From NCBI GenBank assembly GCA_017435665.1, contig JAFSEP010000053.1, positions 44,852-108,851 of the forward strand: DNA of 64,000 nt. The letters are read 5' to 3'. Shown in pieces: positions 24,301 to 39,300 of this stretch. The notes under the pieces were generated by a model, which did not search any database, was not told the origin of the DNA, and worked only from the letters and a program-made list of their open reading frames with translations. Source of the DNA: Clostridia bacterium. GTDB taxonomy: Bacteria; Bacillota; Clostridia; Oscillospirales; Acutalibacteraceae. The position numbers were made by a program, and so were the translations under genes. Each line of letters starts with the position of its first letter. Within the stretch, counting starts at the first letter, position 1.

Positions 24301-27300
24301 CCCATGCTTGCAGGTCTTGAGACCAAGGCAGACGGCGCAGAAAAGTCAACAATGGAAACAATAGACGAATTCCTTCCGATGATCAGCGATCTCATTAAGA
24401 TCAGCGGCAACGCTCTCACTCTTAATCTCCACGCTGACGCATGGGCAGGCAACGGTGCATTCGGTTCACTTATCGGTGAAGCAACAACATGGACAGCAGT
24501 TCGTGATGCTAACTTCACATTGACAACAGCTGAAGATGGCTCAGAGTCATACAAGCTTAACGAAGGCACCACATTCGGTATCGATACAGCAGACGAACTC
24601 GTTGACTTCATCTGCGAGCTTATCGCTCCTCTCGAAAGCGTACTTAACCTCATCATCCTTGGTGGTGAGCTTCAGGTTCTCGCAGTAGAAGGCGAAGATA
24701 AGACAGACGGTATCTCACTCACATTCGGCAGCATGTACAACTATGCTATCCTTCCCATCCTCGAAGGTCTCAGCGTTGATGCTCCTGCTGCAAAGGATGC
24801 AACTCTCAGAACAGTTCTTACAGCAATCCTCGGTCTCGTAGATGATGTCTGCGATGCTCCGATTGCAACAGTAGCTCAGCTTCTTACAGAACTCTTCTAC
24901 TTCATCTCAATTGACGGTCTCTCAGTAGCAGTTGAAAACCTCATCGCTCCGATCGTTAAGATCCTCGAAGCAGTTGAACTCATTGCTCCTGTGAACGTAA
25001 CAGTTGATATTACAAAGCTCGACCTTGCTTCACTCCTTGCTCCCAAGGCAGAAGGTGAAGAGGCAGAAGGCGAAGAAACAACAGCAACACCTGTTGATCC
25101 CGTTGTTTCAATTGCTCCCGCAACAGAGACATCAGTTAACGTTAACCTTGACGGTGACGCTATCATCGCTCTTGTTGAAGGTCTTGCAGCAAGCTTCCTC
25201 GGTGCAAAAATTACTCTCGACATCGACGGCTTCCTTGCAAAGGCAATCGCAGGCTCAGCTCCTTCAAAGGTTGTAACTGCTGACACAGCATTCGATACAA
25301 GCGACGCTACAAAGACTTGGGCACCCGTTGTAACAGCTGACACAGCAGATGCTCTTGTAGCTCTTATCGCTACAATCCTTTCACCCGCAAATGTTAAGGC
25401 TATCATGGGCTCAGAACTCATCACAAAGCTTGACCTCAAGTCTCTTGGTGACTTCGAACCGGTAGTTAAGGCAGTTCTCGCTTACCTCGGCACAGATGCA
25501 GGCAGTGACGTTGGTTACGACGTAATCGATCTCCTTGTAGCACTTGTTTCAGGCGCAGACGTTGAGCTTCTCATCGCTGACCAGAAGAAGTATGCAGCAG
25601 TAGATCCTATCCCGTATGAATCAGCAGATCTTGAAGCTTCAAGTGACGAAGTTAACGCTCTCTTTGCAGAGCTTGACACACTCATCGCAAAGGTTGTTGA
25701 GTCAGGTCTCCTCAGCAAGTTCGACCTTGGTATTGAACTCAAGGGCGCAACAGTTAAGGAAATCGTTCTCGGTCTCCTCTTCGGTGAAGATGCACTCATC
25801 GATGTAGCCGGACTTATCGTTCCCGCAATCGTTGGTCTCTTCGCAGGTATGGAAACTCCGAATGACGAAGGCAAGACAACTCTCGATACAATCGAACCCA
25901 TCTTCGGTTATGTTAAGGATATCCTCGGCATCGAGCTTACTCTTGACATAGATGCATGGACAACAGGTTCAGGCGCATTTGCAACTCTCCTCGCAACAGT
26001 TGAGGCAGGTCTTGCAGACGGCGAAGAACTCACATGGACAGCAGTTAAGACATATCTCGACAGCCAGATGGTTCAGGCAACCGAAAAGAATGAAGCAGGC
26101 GAAACAGTTGGTAAGACAAATGCAGACGGTACACCTGTAATGGTTAACGGCTATGACTTCGGTATTACCAATACAGCAGGTCTTGTAGATCTCATCGCTG
26201 ATCTCCTCGCTCCGTTCAACAGCGTAATCGCACTTCTTATGAACAGCGACGCTCTCACAGCATTTGCTGATGACGACTTCGCAGGTCTCAACATCAAGCT
26301 CGGTCACGCTTACAACTACGCTCTCGTACCTCTCCTTGAGGCATTCGGTGTTACAAACATCCCGACAGCTGATTCAATCAAGGCAGGCGCATACGAAGGC
26401 GAATATCTCAGAGCATTCCTTTCAGCACTTATCGGATACGTTGAAAACGTAGTTCTTGCAACTCCGCTTTCATCAGTGGTTAACCTTCTCGGTAACCTTG
26501 TGAACTTCATCGCATCCAACGGTCTGACAGTGGTTATCACTAACCTTATTGCTCCGATCAATGCACTCATTAAGGTTATTGCAGATATCGTTCCGGTATC
26601 AGCAGAAATCGACCTTGATAAGCTCGATATAGCTTCACTTCTTGCTCCCAAGGCAGAAGGCGAAGAAGCAACAACAGAAGCTGAACCTATCTTTAAGGTA
26701 TCAGAAGACGGTAAGACAATCTCAATTCTTGACGGCGTAGTAGCTATCAACCTTTGCGATAAGGCGGTGGCAACCGGTATCGCACTTGATCTCAGCGACG
26801 CTAAGCTCGAAAAGATTATCACAGATCTTATCAACTCACTTCTCAAGCTTGAAGATGCTGATAAGCTTGCTAACCCGTTCATCGACTTCTCAGTCCTTGC
26901 ACAGTATGCAATTGCAGGCAAGACATCAACAACAAGCGTTGTTGCAACAGACGCTGATGACCGTATCAACGGTACAACAGGCGGCTCAATGGGCGTATAC
27001 GATGTAAACAAGGGCGACATGTTCGTAGCTCTTCTTACAAGCGTTCTCACACCGGATATGATCGATGCTATCCTCGGAATGCTCGACATAGATACAATGC
27101 TCGCAGAGGCTGACGATATGGTTTACGGTATCGTAACCAACGTAGTTGAATATCTCGACGAAGCTGATGCAGAAACAGCAGAAGGTGTTGTATACGGCTT
27201 AATCGACTTACTCGTTGATCTCTTCAACGTATACACAGTAGGTCTCACAGTTACAGATCAGACTCTCACAGGTGCTACAACATCTGCAGTCCAGAACGCA

Positions 27301-30300
27301 GGTCTTGAGTCAACAGAAGCTCAGATCGAAGAAGCAATCACTAAGATTGAAGCTCTCCTTCCGCAGATTCTTGAACTCACAGGTCTTGTTGAAGAAGGCC
27401 AGGGTCTTGCAGGTCTCGTAACAGGTCTCATCTATTCAGACAATATTGCTGACGCTCTCATCCCGGCACTTGTAAATGCCTTCGCAGGTATGGAAACAGT
27501 AGCTGAAGGTGCAGAAAAGTCAACAATGGCTACAATAACAGAAATCTTCGGTTACGTTAAGGATGTAACAGGCATTGAGCTTTCACTTGACGTAAGTGCT
27601 TGGGCTAAGGGCGACGGTATGTTCGCAACTCTCATCGGCGATGCAAAGAGCTGGTCAGAGGTTAAGACAGTTATCGACGCTAAGATGGTTCAGGTAACCG
27701 AAAAGAACGAAGCAGGCGTAGAAGTAGGTAAGGTAGATGCAGAAGGCAAGCCTGTAATGGCTTATAAGCTTGGTCTCGGCGTTGATACCAAGGCTGAATT
27801 CATCAACCTCTTCTGTGAAATCGCAGCTCCGTTCGCACCGATCATCAATGTTCTCTTCGTTGGCTCAGACGATAAGGCTGACCTTGAAGCATTTGAAACA
27901 ATCGGTCTCGAATTTGGTCAGGCATACAACTATGTAATAATCCCGCTTCTTGAAGCTCTCGGCATTAAGAACGTTCCCAACGTTGCTAAGGTTGAAGCTG
28001 ACTTCGACGGCGATTATGTAAGAGCTATCCTTACAACAGCTCTTGACTATGTAGACGTAGTTCTTGCAGCTCCGCTTACAGGCGTAGTTAACCTTGTTGG
28101 TAACCTTGCAAACTTCGTAGCAAATAACGGTCTCACATCACTTGTGCTCAACCTTATTGCTCCCATTAACGAACTCCTTGTTAAGCTTGATAAGGTAGTT
28201 CCCATTGCAATCGATATCGACCTTGGTAAGCTTGATCTTGCAACTCTCCTCGATGGCTCAATGGCCTTCGCAGTTGAGTTCGATAACGCAACAGAAACTC
28301 TCAGAATTCTCGGTGAAACAGTTGTTGTATACCTTGCTAAGGAATATACAGACCTCAGCGCAGGTGTTAACCTTGAGCTTGGTGCTGAAACACTTGAAAG
28401 CATCCTCGTAGCTGCTATCGCAGGTCTCGTTAAGGATATTGACCTTGATCTCTCAGGTCTCAGCTTCACAGCAATCGCAAGCCAGTTCATCGCAGGCAAG
28501 GCTTCTCTTGGCACAAGCGTTGTAACAGGCGATGCAATCGGTATCAACTCTAAGGCAGAAGGCGCTGTATCACTCGGCGTATACTCAGGTAATGTTGCAA
28601 ATACTCTCGTTGAGTTCCTTAACGAAGTAATCACAACAAAGAATGTTGACGCAATCCTTGAGATGCTCGACGTTGAAAAGATGCTTGCAGATGCTAACCT
28701 TGATCCCGCACTTGCAGAAGTAATCAACGATGTTCTTGATTACATTGCACACGGTGACAAGCCCGTAGGCGCAGCACTCATCGACTTCATCGTAACATTC
28801 TTCGCAGAATACACAGTTGACCTTGAAATCATTGATCAGGTAGTAGCAGCAGCTTCTACAATCAAGTATGACCAGGCCGACAACTCAACAGGTCTCACTT
28901 CATCCAACGCTGAAGTTAATGACCTCATCACAAAGCTTGATGCAATCCTTTCAAGCGGCATCCTCACAACACTCGGTGTTCTTGAGGAAGGCAAGACTCT
29001 CAAGAGTCTCGTAACAGATCTCATCTACTCAGATGCTATTGCTGATGCAATCATCCCGGCTCTCGTAAATGCATTCGCAGGTATGGAAGTTAAGGACGAA
29101 GAAACAGGCGAAGTATCAATGGGCTCACTCGAAGATACACTCGCTATGATCGGCGACATCATCGGTATTGAAATTAACCTTGGAACAGATGCATGGGCAG
29201 GCACCGGCGCATTCGGTACTCTCATCGGCACATCTGCAACATGGACAGAAGTTAAGGCTAAGATCGACGCTAAGCTTGTTCAGGAAACTGAAAAGAATGA
29301 AGCAGGCGAAGAAGTAGGTAAGGTAGGCGAAGACGGTAAGCCGGTAATGGTTTACAAGCTTGGTCTCGGTATCGATACTAAGGCAGAATTCATCGGTCTC
29401 ATCGACGAAATCGCAGCTCCGTTTGCTCCGGTTATCAACCTTCTCTTCCTTGAAGACCAGAAGCTTACAGCATTCGGTCCGGACGGTGTAGCTCTTTCAA
29501 TGGGCTCAGCTTACAACTATGTACTCATTCCTCTCTTCGAGGCACTCGGTATCACAACAGTTGTTAAGCCTGACGTTGAAAACGGCGTAAGCTGTGTAGC
29601 AGCTCTTCTTACAACAGTTCTTGACTATGTAGAAGCTCTCCTTACAAGCAACACAGTTCACGGTGCAGTTAACCTTCTCGGTAACCTTGCAAACTTCGTT
29701 GCAAACGACGGTCTCACAGTATTCGTTTCTAACCTCATCGCTCCCATCAATGAGCTCCTTGTTAAGATCGGTGCAATCGTACCGCTTACAGCAAAGGTTG
29801 ACCTTGAAAAGCTTAACCTTGCAGATCTCATCGGCGGCACAGAGGAAGGCGAAGAAGCAGCTCCCATCTTTGCATATGACGAAGAAGCAAAGGCACTCAC
29901 AATCCTTGACGGCGTAATCGCTGTTCAGGCAGGCACAGGCGTTGCAGCAGATGCAACTCTCGGCCTTGACCTTGACCTTTCAGACGTAGTTCTCGAAGGT
30001 CTCATCGACCAGCTCGTAGAAGACGTACTTCCCACTCTTGTAGAGGGTCTCAACCTCAAGATCGACCTCGACTTCAGCAAGCTCGCAGCAGAAGCACTCA
30101 CAGGTGCAACATGGCTCGGCACAGCAGTAGAAGTTAAGGACGGCGATACAAAGCACAGTGACGGTACAGCTTACTCAGCTGACAACACATTCAACTCAAT
30201 CGGTGTATACGATATTAACGAAGCTAACCTTCTCGTATCACTTCTTACAATGATCGTAACATCTGACAACATCAATGCAATCCTTGATATGATTGATGTA

Positions 30301-33300
30301 GATGCTATGATCGCTGAGATGGAAGACGGCATGGTTAAGGATATCCTTACAGATGTTATCTCCTATCTTGAAACAAATGCTAAGGATACACTCGTTTACG
30401 GTCTTGTAGATCTCCTTGTAGGTCTCATCGCTGAAAACTATGTAGACTTCATCATCGTTGAAAACACAGCAGTAACCGGAAAGCAGAATGTTACATACTC
30501 TTCAGAGCTTACTAAGGATGATGTAACAAGCGCTCTCAGCAAGCTTGCAACTGTTCTCAACAATGCACTTCCTGTATTCGATATCAACCTTTCAACTCTT
30601 GTAAGTGATAATCTCTATACAGGTGAGATGCTCGCAACAATCGTTAACGCTCTTGCAGGTCTCTTCGCAGGCATGGAAACAACAGCTTATACATACTCAG
30701 TTGTTGAAGACGGCGAAACTGTTGAAAAGACAGCATATGCTAAGGACGGTAAGTATTACTCAGACGAAGCATGCACAACAGAGCTCGGTGCTGACGTAAC
30801 TGTAACCGAAACAATCACAATGGGTTCAGTTGACGGCATCCTCGATACAGTTGCAGATCTCGTTTCAATCGGCGACAAGCCTCTTAACATCGACCTTGGT
30901 GTTCAGGCTTGGGCAGACACAGCAATCCTCGGTGCTATCATCGGCGATGCTAAGTCATGGAAGGATGTAAGCTTCACAGCTGAATCCTTCGGTGAAGTTG
31001 ACAAGGCTAAGTTCATCAATGTTATCGCTGACCTTGTAGCTCCCTTCGATGCAGTTCTCGGACTTCTCTTCGACGGCGGTGCAGTCAAGACAAGCGGCAC
31101 ATACGGTAACTCACTCAATGCAGTTGATGCTGTAACAGTCAACTTCGGCAGCGGTTATAACTACGCAATTCTTCCGCTTCTTGAAGGTCTCGGTATTAAG
31201 GGTCTCAAGACTCAGGATGAATACAGAGAATATAGCGAAGACAACGGTTACATCAAGTACATCCTTGAAGCTGTTCTCGGTTACGTTGATACAGTTCTTG
31301 CTGATCCCATCAACGGTGCTATGGCTCTCGTAGGCAACCTTGCATACTTCTTAGCAAATGACGGCTTGTCAGCATTCGTTACAAACCTCATTGCTCCCAT
31401 CAATACACTCATTAAGGCAATCGACAGCATTATTCCTGTTGCAGTATTCATTAACCTTGAAGGTCTCAACTTCACAAATGAGGTTAACGCAGAAACAGGC
31501 AAGAAGGAATTCAAGGTAGATGCTTCTGAACTTCTCAAGCTCTACATCGCTGTTGACCACGAAGGTATCCCGGCAGGTCTTTCAGTGAACCTCAATGCAG
31601 CTACTGTTCAGGATCTTGTTGATAAGCTTCTCACAGCTCTTGAACTTGACCTCAACATTAACCTTGACTTCGCTAAGATCGCAGCTCAGGCAGCAGCAGT
31701 TGACGCAGACGGCAACATCAGCGTTGAAGCTTCTAAGCTTGACAGCAAGTGGGATAACGCAATACCGGCAGACGGTGAATCACTCGGCGTTCTCAATGTA
31801 GACAGTGCTGATATGTTAATGGCACTTCTTCAGATGGTACTTACAAGCGAAAATGTTGAAGCTATCCTCGGAATGCTCGACGTTGACCTTGAACAGCTCA
31901 TCACAGACGCTAACCTCGGTGACGACGTAACACCGATCCTCATTGACGCTATCAACAGAGCAGTTGAAGACCCGATGAACCTCATCGCAGTTGTTGTTAA
32001 GATCATCAACGGTGAGTTCAGCGTAAACGGTACAGAGTTCGTGCTCAAGTTCGTTGGTAATAAGGAATATGATTACAACGGCCACTACACAACAGCTAAC
32101 GGCTACGCAGAGGGCGAATGGGAAACACTTGCTAACGGCGATATCGCAGCTCTTGACAGAATCATCGTTAAGTTCGTTCCCACTCTTCTCGATATGCTCG
32201 CAGAAGGCGAAAATGCAGCTCAGATTCTCAAGGATCTCGCAGCTCTTGAAGCAGGCGAAGGTCAGAACAACATCACAGTAATCCTTGACTACTTCCTTGG
32301 TGAATATGTAATCAAGAATGACACAGTTGATATGGTTGTAGGCGCACTTGTTCCTGTTCTTGCAGGTCTTGATGCAGACACAATGGATATCATCAAGTCA
32401 GCAGTTGGTCTTGATCTTGCTCCCACATCATGGGCAGGCGAAGGCACATTCGGTAAGTTTGTTGGCGAAGCAAAGACATGGGCAGAAGTTCGTGACGCAC
32501 ACTTCACAGCAACAACCGAAGGCGAAACAACAACATACAAGTTCAACGGTTACGATTGGAAGGTAACAGATACTGATACTCTCCTCGCAATCTTCGAAGA
32601 ACTTCTTAATCCTGTATCATATGTACTCGACTTCGTTCTTACAGGCGGTTCAATCACTGTATTCGGTACAATTGATGGAAACGGCGTAATGGCTGACGAC
32701 GGTATCACTCTTACAGGCATTAAGCTTTACGACAACGTTCTTGCACCTCTTGCAACAGCTCTTCAGCTTGATCTTGCAAACAACACAGTTGCAAACGCAA
32801 CAAGCGCTCAGAAGCTCATCGGCTTCGTTAAGGCACTTCTTGCATACGTATACGACGACGTTGCAGCATCACCCATCAAGGCGGTTCTTGAACTTGTTGG
32901 TAACCTCAGCTTCTACATTGCTAATAACGGTCTTAACAACCTTATCGACAATGTACTTGCTATCGTTGACGGCTTACTCGCTCTCGTATCTTCAATCCTT
33001 CCGGCTGAAGACGTAGATAAGCTTCTCAGCGGTCTTACAAAGGATGTAGCAATCATTGGTGACATCTTCGGTGCAGACGGTCTCACAGTCGCAGGCATCA
33101 GAAACATCGCCGGCAACAACGGTGACGGTATCATCAAGATTCTCAACACATTCATTGATGACATTACAATCGGTGATAAGCAGGTTAACCTTGCTAACAT
33201 CATTCCCGAAACATTCTTCCTTGATCTTGCTCAGGTAGTAGTTGAAGAAATTGAGCCCGACGAAGATACTCTTACTGATACAGATAAGTTTGTAACTCCT

Positions 33301-36300
33301 GTAACAGAATGGGATATCAATGAAGTTAAGGTTCTCCTCTTCGTACTCAAGACAGTTCTCAGTGAAGACACAGTCAACCTCATCGCTGACCTTATCGGCG
33401 TTGATATGACTAACACAGATGACCTCGTTGTAGGTATCCTCGATGCAATCGCAACTAACCCGAATGCTCAGGACGGCTTACTCGACATCATCACACTCAT
33501 ACTCAACAAGTATCTTGTTAAGTATGAACTCATCAGCGGTGAAGAACTTACCAAGATTGAGCTTAATTACAGCGCATTCGGTATCATCACCGATCCCGTT
33601 GCAGCTCCCACAGAAAAGGATGCTGTTAACAACGCAATCGCAAAGCTTGACGTACTTCTTGCAAACGCTCTTGACGTATTCATGGGTAAGGATCTCAAGA
33701 CAATCGTCGGCGAGCTTCTTTACACAGACAGTCTTGCAGTAATGCTCGTTGAACTTCTTGTTCCGATGCTTGCAGGTCTCGAAGCTAAGAATGATGCAGG
33801 CAAGTCAACAATGGATACAATCGATGAAATCCTTGTTCTTCTTGAAGACTTCCTTGCATTCAACGGCGAAGCACTCAACATCAGCCTCCACGCAGATGCA
33901 TGGGCAGGCGAAGGCGTATTCGGTAAGTTCGTTGGCGACGCTAAGACATGGACAGAAGTTCGTGAAGCTCACTTCACAAAGGACGGCGACACATACAAGC
34001 TCAACGAAGGCACAACATTCGGCATCAAGGATGCAACAACTCTTGTTAACTTCGTAAGCGAATTACTTCTTCCTGTTGACATCGTACTCGAAATTCTCCT
34101 TGACGGCGGCGTGCTTGCATACAACGGCACAGGCGCAACAAAGGGTGACAGAATTGAAGGTGCTTACGGTAAGGCACTCTCAGTTCTCGAAGATATCAAT
34201 ATCTTCTTCGGTAGCGGTTATAACTACGCAATCATTCCTCTCCTTGAGGCTCTTGGTATGACAGACGTTATGACTCAGGCTGAATACTCAGCTGACGCTG
34301 CTGCAAACGGACACCTCAAGGCAATCCTTACAATGCTCCTTGGTTATGTTGATACAATCCTCGGTGCACCGGTTGATTCAGTTCTCGGACTTCTTGCAAA
34401 TCTTGCAAACTTCGTAGCAGCTGACGGTCTTACAAAGATCGTATCCAACCTTATTGCTCCCATCAACACAATCCTTGAAATGGTTGACGGCGTTCTTCCC
34501 ATCGCAATCATGATTGATATCACTCAGATCGGCGTAGAAGGCGGCACAGTTCTCAACCTCTTCCTCGGCAAGAAGCATACAGGTATCCCGACAGGCGTAT
34601 CCATTGATCTGAGTGCACACGCAATCGAAGGTCTCCTTAACGGTCTCCTCGGTTCAACAGGTCTCGAAATCGACCTTGACTTCAACAAGCTCGCAGCTCA
34701 GTCAATGAAGTCAGGCAGCACACCGACAGCTTCTAAGGTTGACGTTAACTATGACGAATCAACCGGTGAAGGTACACTCGGTGTTGTTGAAGGCGATAAC
34801 GCAGACACATTGATCGCACTTCTTCAGACTGTTGTAACAACTGAAAATGTGGAAGCAATTCTTGATATGGTTAAGCTTGACCTTTCAACTCTTGATCCCG
34901 AACTTCAGACAGTTATCAACAATGCTCTTAATAACACTGATGCTCTTGTTGGTATCGTTATCAACATCATCAACGGTTACTACGATGTAGAAGGTGTAGA
35001 CTTCCTGTTCAAGTGGCTCGGTGACACAAGCTATGATTATAACGGTCAGTATAATGACTGGGATGACAAGGCTAACCTCACTATCAAGAAGCTCGACACA
35101 ATCATCATCAACCTTGCTCCGTCACTTCTCGGTATGTTCATCGGTGCAGATGCTGAAGGCATCCTTGCAATCCTCAGAGATGCAGCCGCAGAAGAAGACG
35201 CAACACTCGTATCAATCGTTGACGCAGTTCTCAACGGCTTCGTATTCAACGATGATATGATGACAACAATCATGGGCGCTCTTGTTCCGCTGCTTGCAGG
35301 CCTCGATGCTGATACACTTGACCTCATCGGCAAGCTCGTAGCACTTGACCTTGCTCCGCAGACATTCGCTAACGGTGCTCTCAAGGCATACATCGGCGAT
35401 GCAAAGACATGGGCAGACGTTCGTGATGCACGCTTCACTGCAAAGACAGAAGGCGAGACAACAACCTATACTCCCAACGAGTATAAGTGGAACATCGACA
35501 GCCAGGACGACTTCCTTGACGTAATAGCTGATCTCCTTGCTCCGCTTTCAATGGTTCTTGACTTCTTCCTCAAGGGCGGTAACCTTTCAGTTCTTGAAAG
35601 CGTATCACTCAAGGGTGCAGAAGGCTTCACAACAGTTCTTGTACCGCTTGCAAAGGCTCTCGGTCTTGAACTTACAGCAACTCAGGCAGACACAAGCGTA
35701 ACAATGATAAGAGATCTTGTTGAAGCTCTCCTCGCATTTGTAAGAAACGACATCTGCAAGGCTCCGCTTAACAGCGTTCTCACACTCCTTGGTAACTTGT
35801 TCTACTTCGTTGCTAACGACGGTGTAAATGCTCTTGTACAGAACATCCTCGCACCGATCACAGGCTTACTTCAGACAGCAGAAGAACTTGTTGATGAGGA
35901 AGCTCTCAATAAGATTCTCAGCGGTCTTACAAAGGATGTTGAGGCACTCAAGTCAATCTTCGGTGACGAAGGACTTACGCTCACAGGCATCAAGAATATT
36001 GCAGGTAACAGAGGCGACGCTCTCGTAGCTATCGTTAACAACCTCCTTGCAGGTATCGAAATCACTGATAAGAACGGCAACAAGGTTGAACTTGCAAATC
36101 TTCTTCCTGAAACATTCTTCTTAGATATTTCTAAGATTGCTATTGAAGAACTCACAGGTCCCGCAGCAGACCAGGCATGGAACAAGTCAACAGCAACTGT
36201 TTATGAAACAAATGTTGAAACTTGGGATGTGAACGTAGCATCACTTCTTATGTATGTTCTCCAGACTGCTCTGAGCGACGACATCATTGAGCTTCTCGCA

Positions 36301-39300
36301 GGTCTCATCGGTGCTGACCTTGCAGGCGATGACCTTGTAGCAGAAATCTTCAATACACTCCTTGACAGCGATAATGCACAGGATCTCATCCTCGACGTAA
36401 TTATCGGTCTGTTCAACGGCTACGACGTAGCATACATTCCTGTAAACGGCAAGCTTATCGAGACAGGTACTCACTTCGACAAGCATGAAAATTGCGAAAT
36501 CGCAGACAGAGAAGACGATATCAATGCTCTTACAGGCAACATCGACAGACTCATCAACAAGGCAATACCTGAGGTATTCAACCTTCTTGAAGAAATGGGT
36601 ACTATCGACAACATGGAAGCAGGCGCACTCAAGGATATCCTCCTTCAGATTGCAGCTGACGAAGATGCAACAGTAGCAAGTGCTCTTGACCTCCTTCTTA
36701 ACAGCTTTGTATTCACAGCAGATATAGCCACAACAGTTGGTAAGGCTCTCATCGGTCTCCTCGGCAGCGGTGATCTTGCTGAAACAATCGCAACAATTCT
36801 TCCGATTGCTAAGAGCGCAGCAGGTCTTGACCTTGCTCCCGCAGCATTCGTAAGAGCAAACGGCGGCGCATTCAGCACATTCATCAAGAAGGCTATCGGT
36901 GATAAGACTGACGCAACTTGGGCAGACGTATATGCATACGGCGAAGCTAACGGCTATGACTTCAGCAGTGTTAAGGATGAAAAGACATTCAAGGCACTTA
37001 TTGAAGACATTGCAACACCGCTCAGCCCGATCCTCGAATTCCTCTTCTTAGGTAAGGACCTCAAGCTCCTCGACTATGAAGTAGAAGGCGAAGCAGGCGT
37101 AACAAGCGGTATCACCCTCACAGGTGTAGAAGGTTATGATCAGGTTCTCATGCCGCTTATCGATGCACTCGGTCTCTACGATGCATCTGCAGCAGATAAC
37201 ATCATAATCTCAGCAGCAGAAGCTAAGGAAACAATGAACGGTGCTAAGTTCCTTGTATACTTCATCGACGTACTTCTTTCATTCGTTGATGACCTTGCAG
37301 AAGCTCCGGTAACAACGCTTCTTAACAAGCTCGCAGGATTACTTTACTTCGTAATCAGCGACGGTGTATACATGATCGCATCTAACCTCGTATCATTCGT
37401 TGACGGCTTACTTGCTATCACAGACAGCATCACAGGTGAAGAAAAGCTCAGACTTAACTCCATCCTCGAAATGCTCAACCTCGGATTCAGTCTTGAGACT
37501 CTCAAGATCTCCGGTCTCCTCGAGATGCTTGACGGAGAAGGCATGCTTAACGGCAAGCTCAAGGAAAACGGCATTACAGTTGAATTCATCGAGAAGCTCG
37601 TTGGTTCATGCGGTGATTACGCAATCGTTCCTTCACTCCGTTCAGACGCAACAGATGGCCTCTACAATAAGGACGGCGAGCTTGTTAACGTAACAACAGC
37701 CGGCGTTATCAAGACAATCGTAGGCACACCCGCAGATACACTCATGGCAGTTCTTGAGTTCGTATGTGAACAGGGTACACTCGAACTTCTCTTCGGTAAG
37801 AATGTAGAAGATATGAGTGCTGATGACATCATGAAGGTACTTATAGAGAACCTTTCAGATCCGATGGCAGAAGACTACGTAGTAGAAGTTATCCTCAAGC
37901 TCTTCACAAAGTATCTTGTAGAATATCGCTTAGTAGGTGCTACAACACCTCTTGCTAAGGAAGAACCCCAGTTCACTGAAAGCTTCAGTAAGGAATATCT
38001 TGAAACATTGATCGGTCAGATTGAAGAAGCTATCGGCTCAGCTCTTGCTAATGTCGAAGGCGGCTCACTCAGCTCAATCATTTACAACTTACTCCTTCAG
38101 GATTCTTACTTAGACGAAATTATGAAGTTACTTCTTCCGTTACTTCGTGACAACGAAGCAATGCTCACAGATATCGTAGGTTATGTAAGTGCATTCACTA
38201 ACCTCGAAATCGACCTTTCAGTTGAAGGCTTCAGATCACTCGCAAGAGACAGCTTCTTCAAGGCATACCTCGGTGATGCTAAGACATGGGCTGAAGTTGC
38301 TGAATTACACAACCTCAGAACAGAAACAATAGTAGATCCCGAAACAGGCGAAGAAAAGACAATTACTCTTATCGACGCTTACGATTGGAACATCACAGAT
38401 GCTAAGAGCTTCGTTGACAGACTTGTTGATATGCTCAGACCTCTCGATGACGTTCTCCAGCTTCTCCTTATCGGTGGTACAAAGCGTGAAGCATTCTATG
38501 CAGACGGCACACACAACGGTCAGTACATCAGCGTTCTTGATGAACTGAACATCATGGGTGGTAGCGGTTACAACTACGCAGTACTTCCGTTACTCGAAGC
38601 ATTCGGTATCAGAAGCGAAGCAATTCTTACTCAGGATGAATACATTGCAAGAGTAGAAGCAGACGGCTCAACACTCAAGTACATCCTCTACACAATCGTA
38701 GAAGCACTTGACAGAGTTCTCGGTTCAACAACTCTTCTTCAGGATCTCCTCGGTATCTTTGCTAACCTTGCACACTTCATTTCAAATGACGGCTTGACAA
38801 TAGCTGTTGCAAACCTTATCGCTCCTGTTAATGAGCTTCTCACAACAGTCGGCAAGGTATTCCCGATTTCAATCAGCATTGATCTCAAGAACATCAATAC
38901 TGAAAACGAAATCATCAACTTCGCTCTTGGCACAGCTAAGGCTGAAGACGTAGGCATCAAGATTGACCTCGACGGTGCAACTCTTGAAGCATTGATCGCA
39001 AGTCTCCTCGGTGAAGACTCAACAATGAATATCAGCTTCTCTGATATTGCTAATAAGACAGTTAAGACTGACGCAAACGGCAACATTGTTTACAAGGCTG
39101 TTAACTCAGAAATCGACTTGTCATATGACGAATACACAGGCTCACTTTACAGACGTATTGAAGGTGACGCAGCTGATACAGTAATGTATGTTCTTGACCT
39201 TCTCGGTGCAGGCGATCTTGACCTCGGCGGTATGGATATCGGCACAATCATTGACGCAGTTATCAACCTTCTTGCTAACCAGCGTGAATACACACCGATC

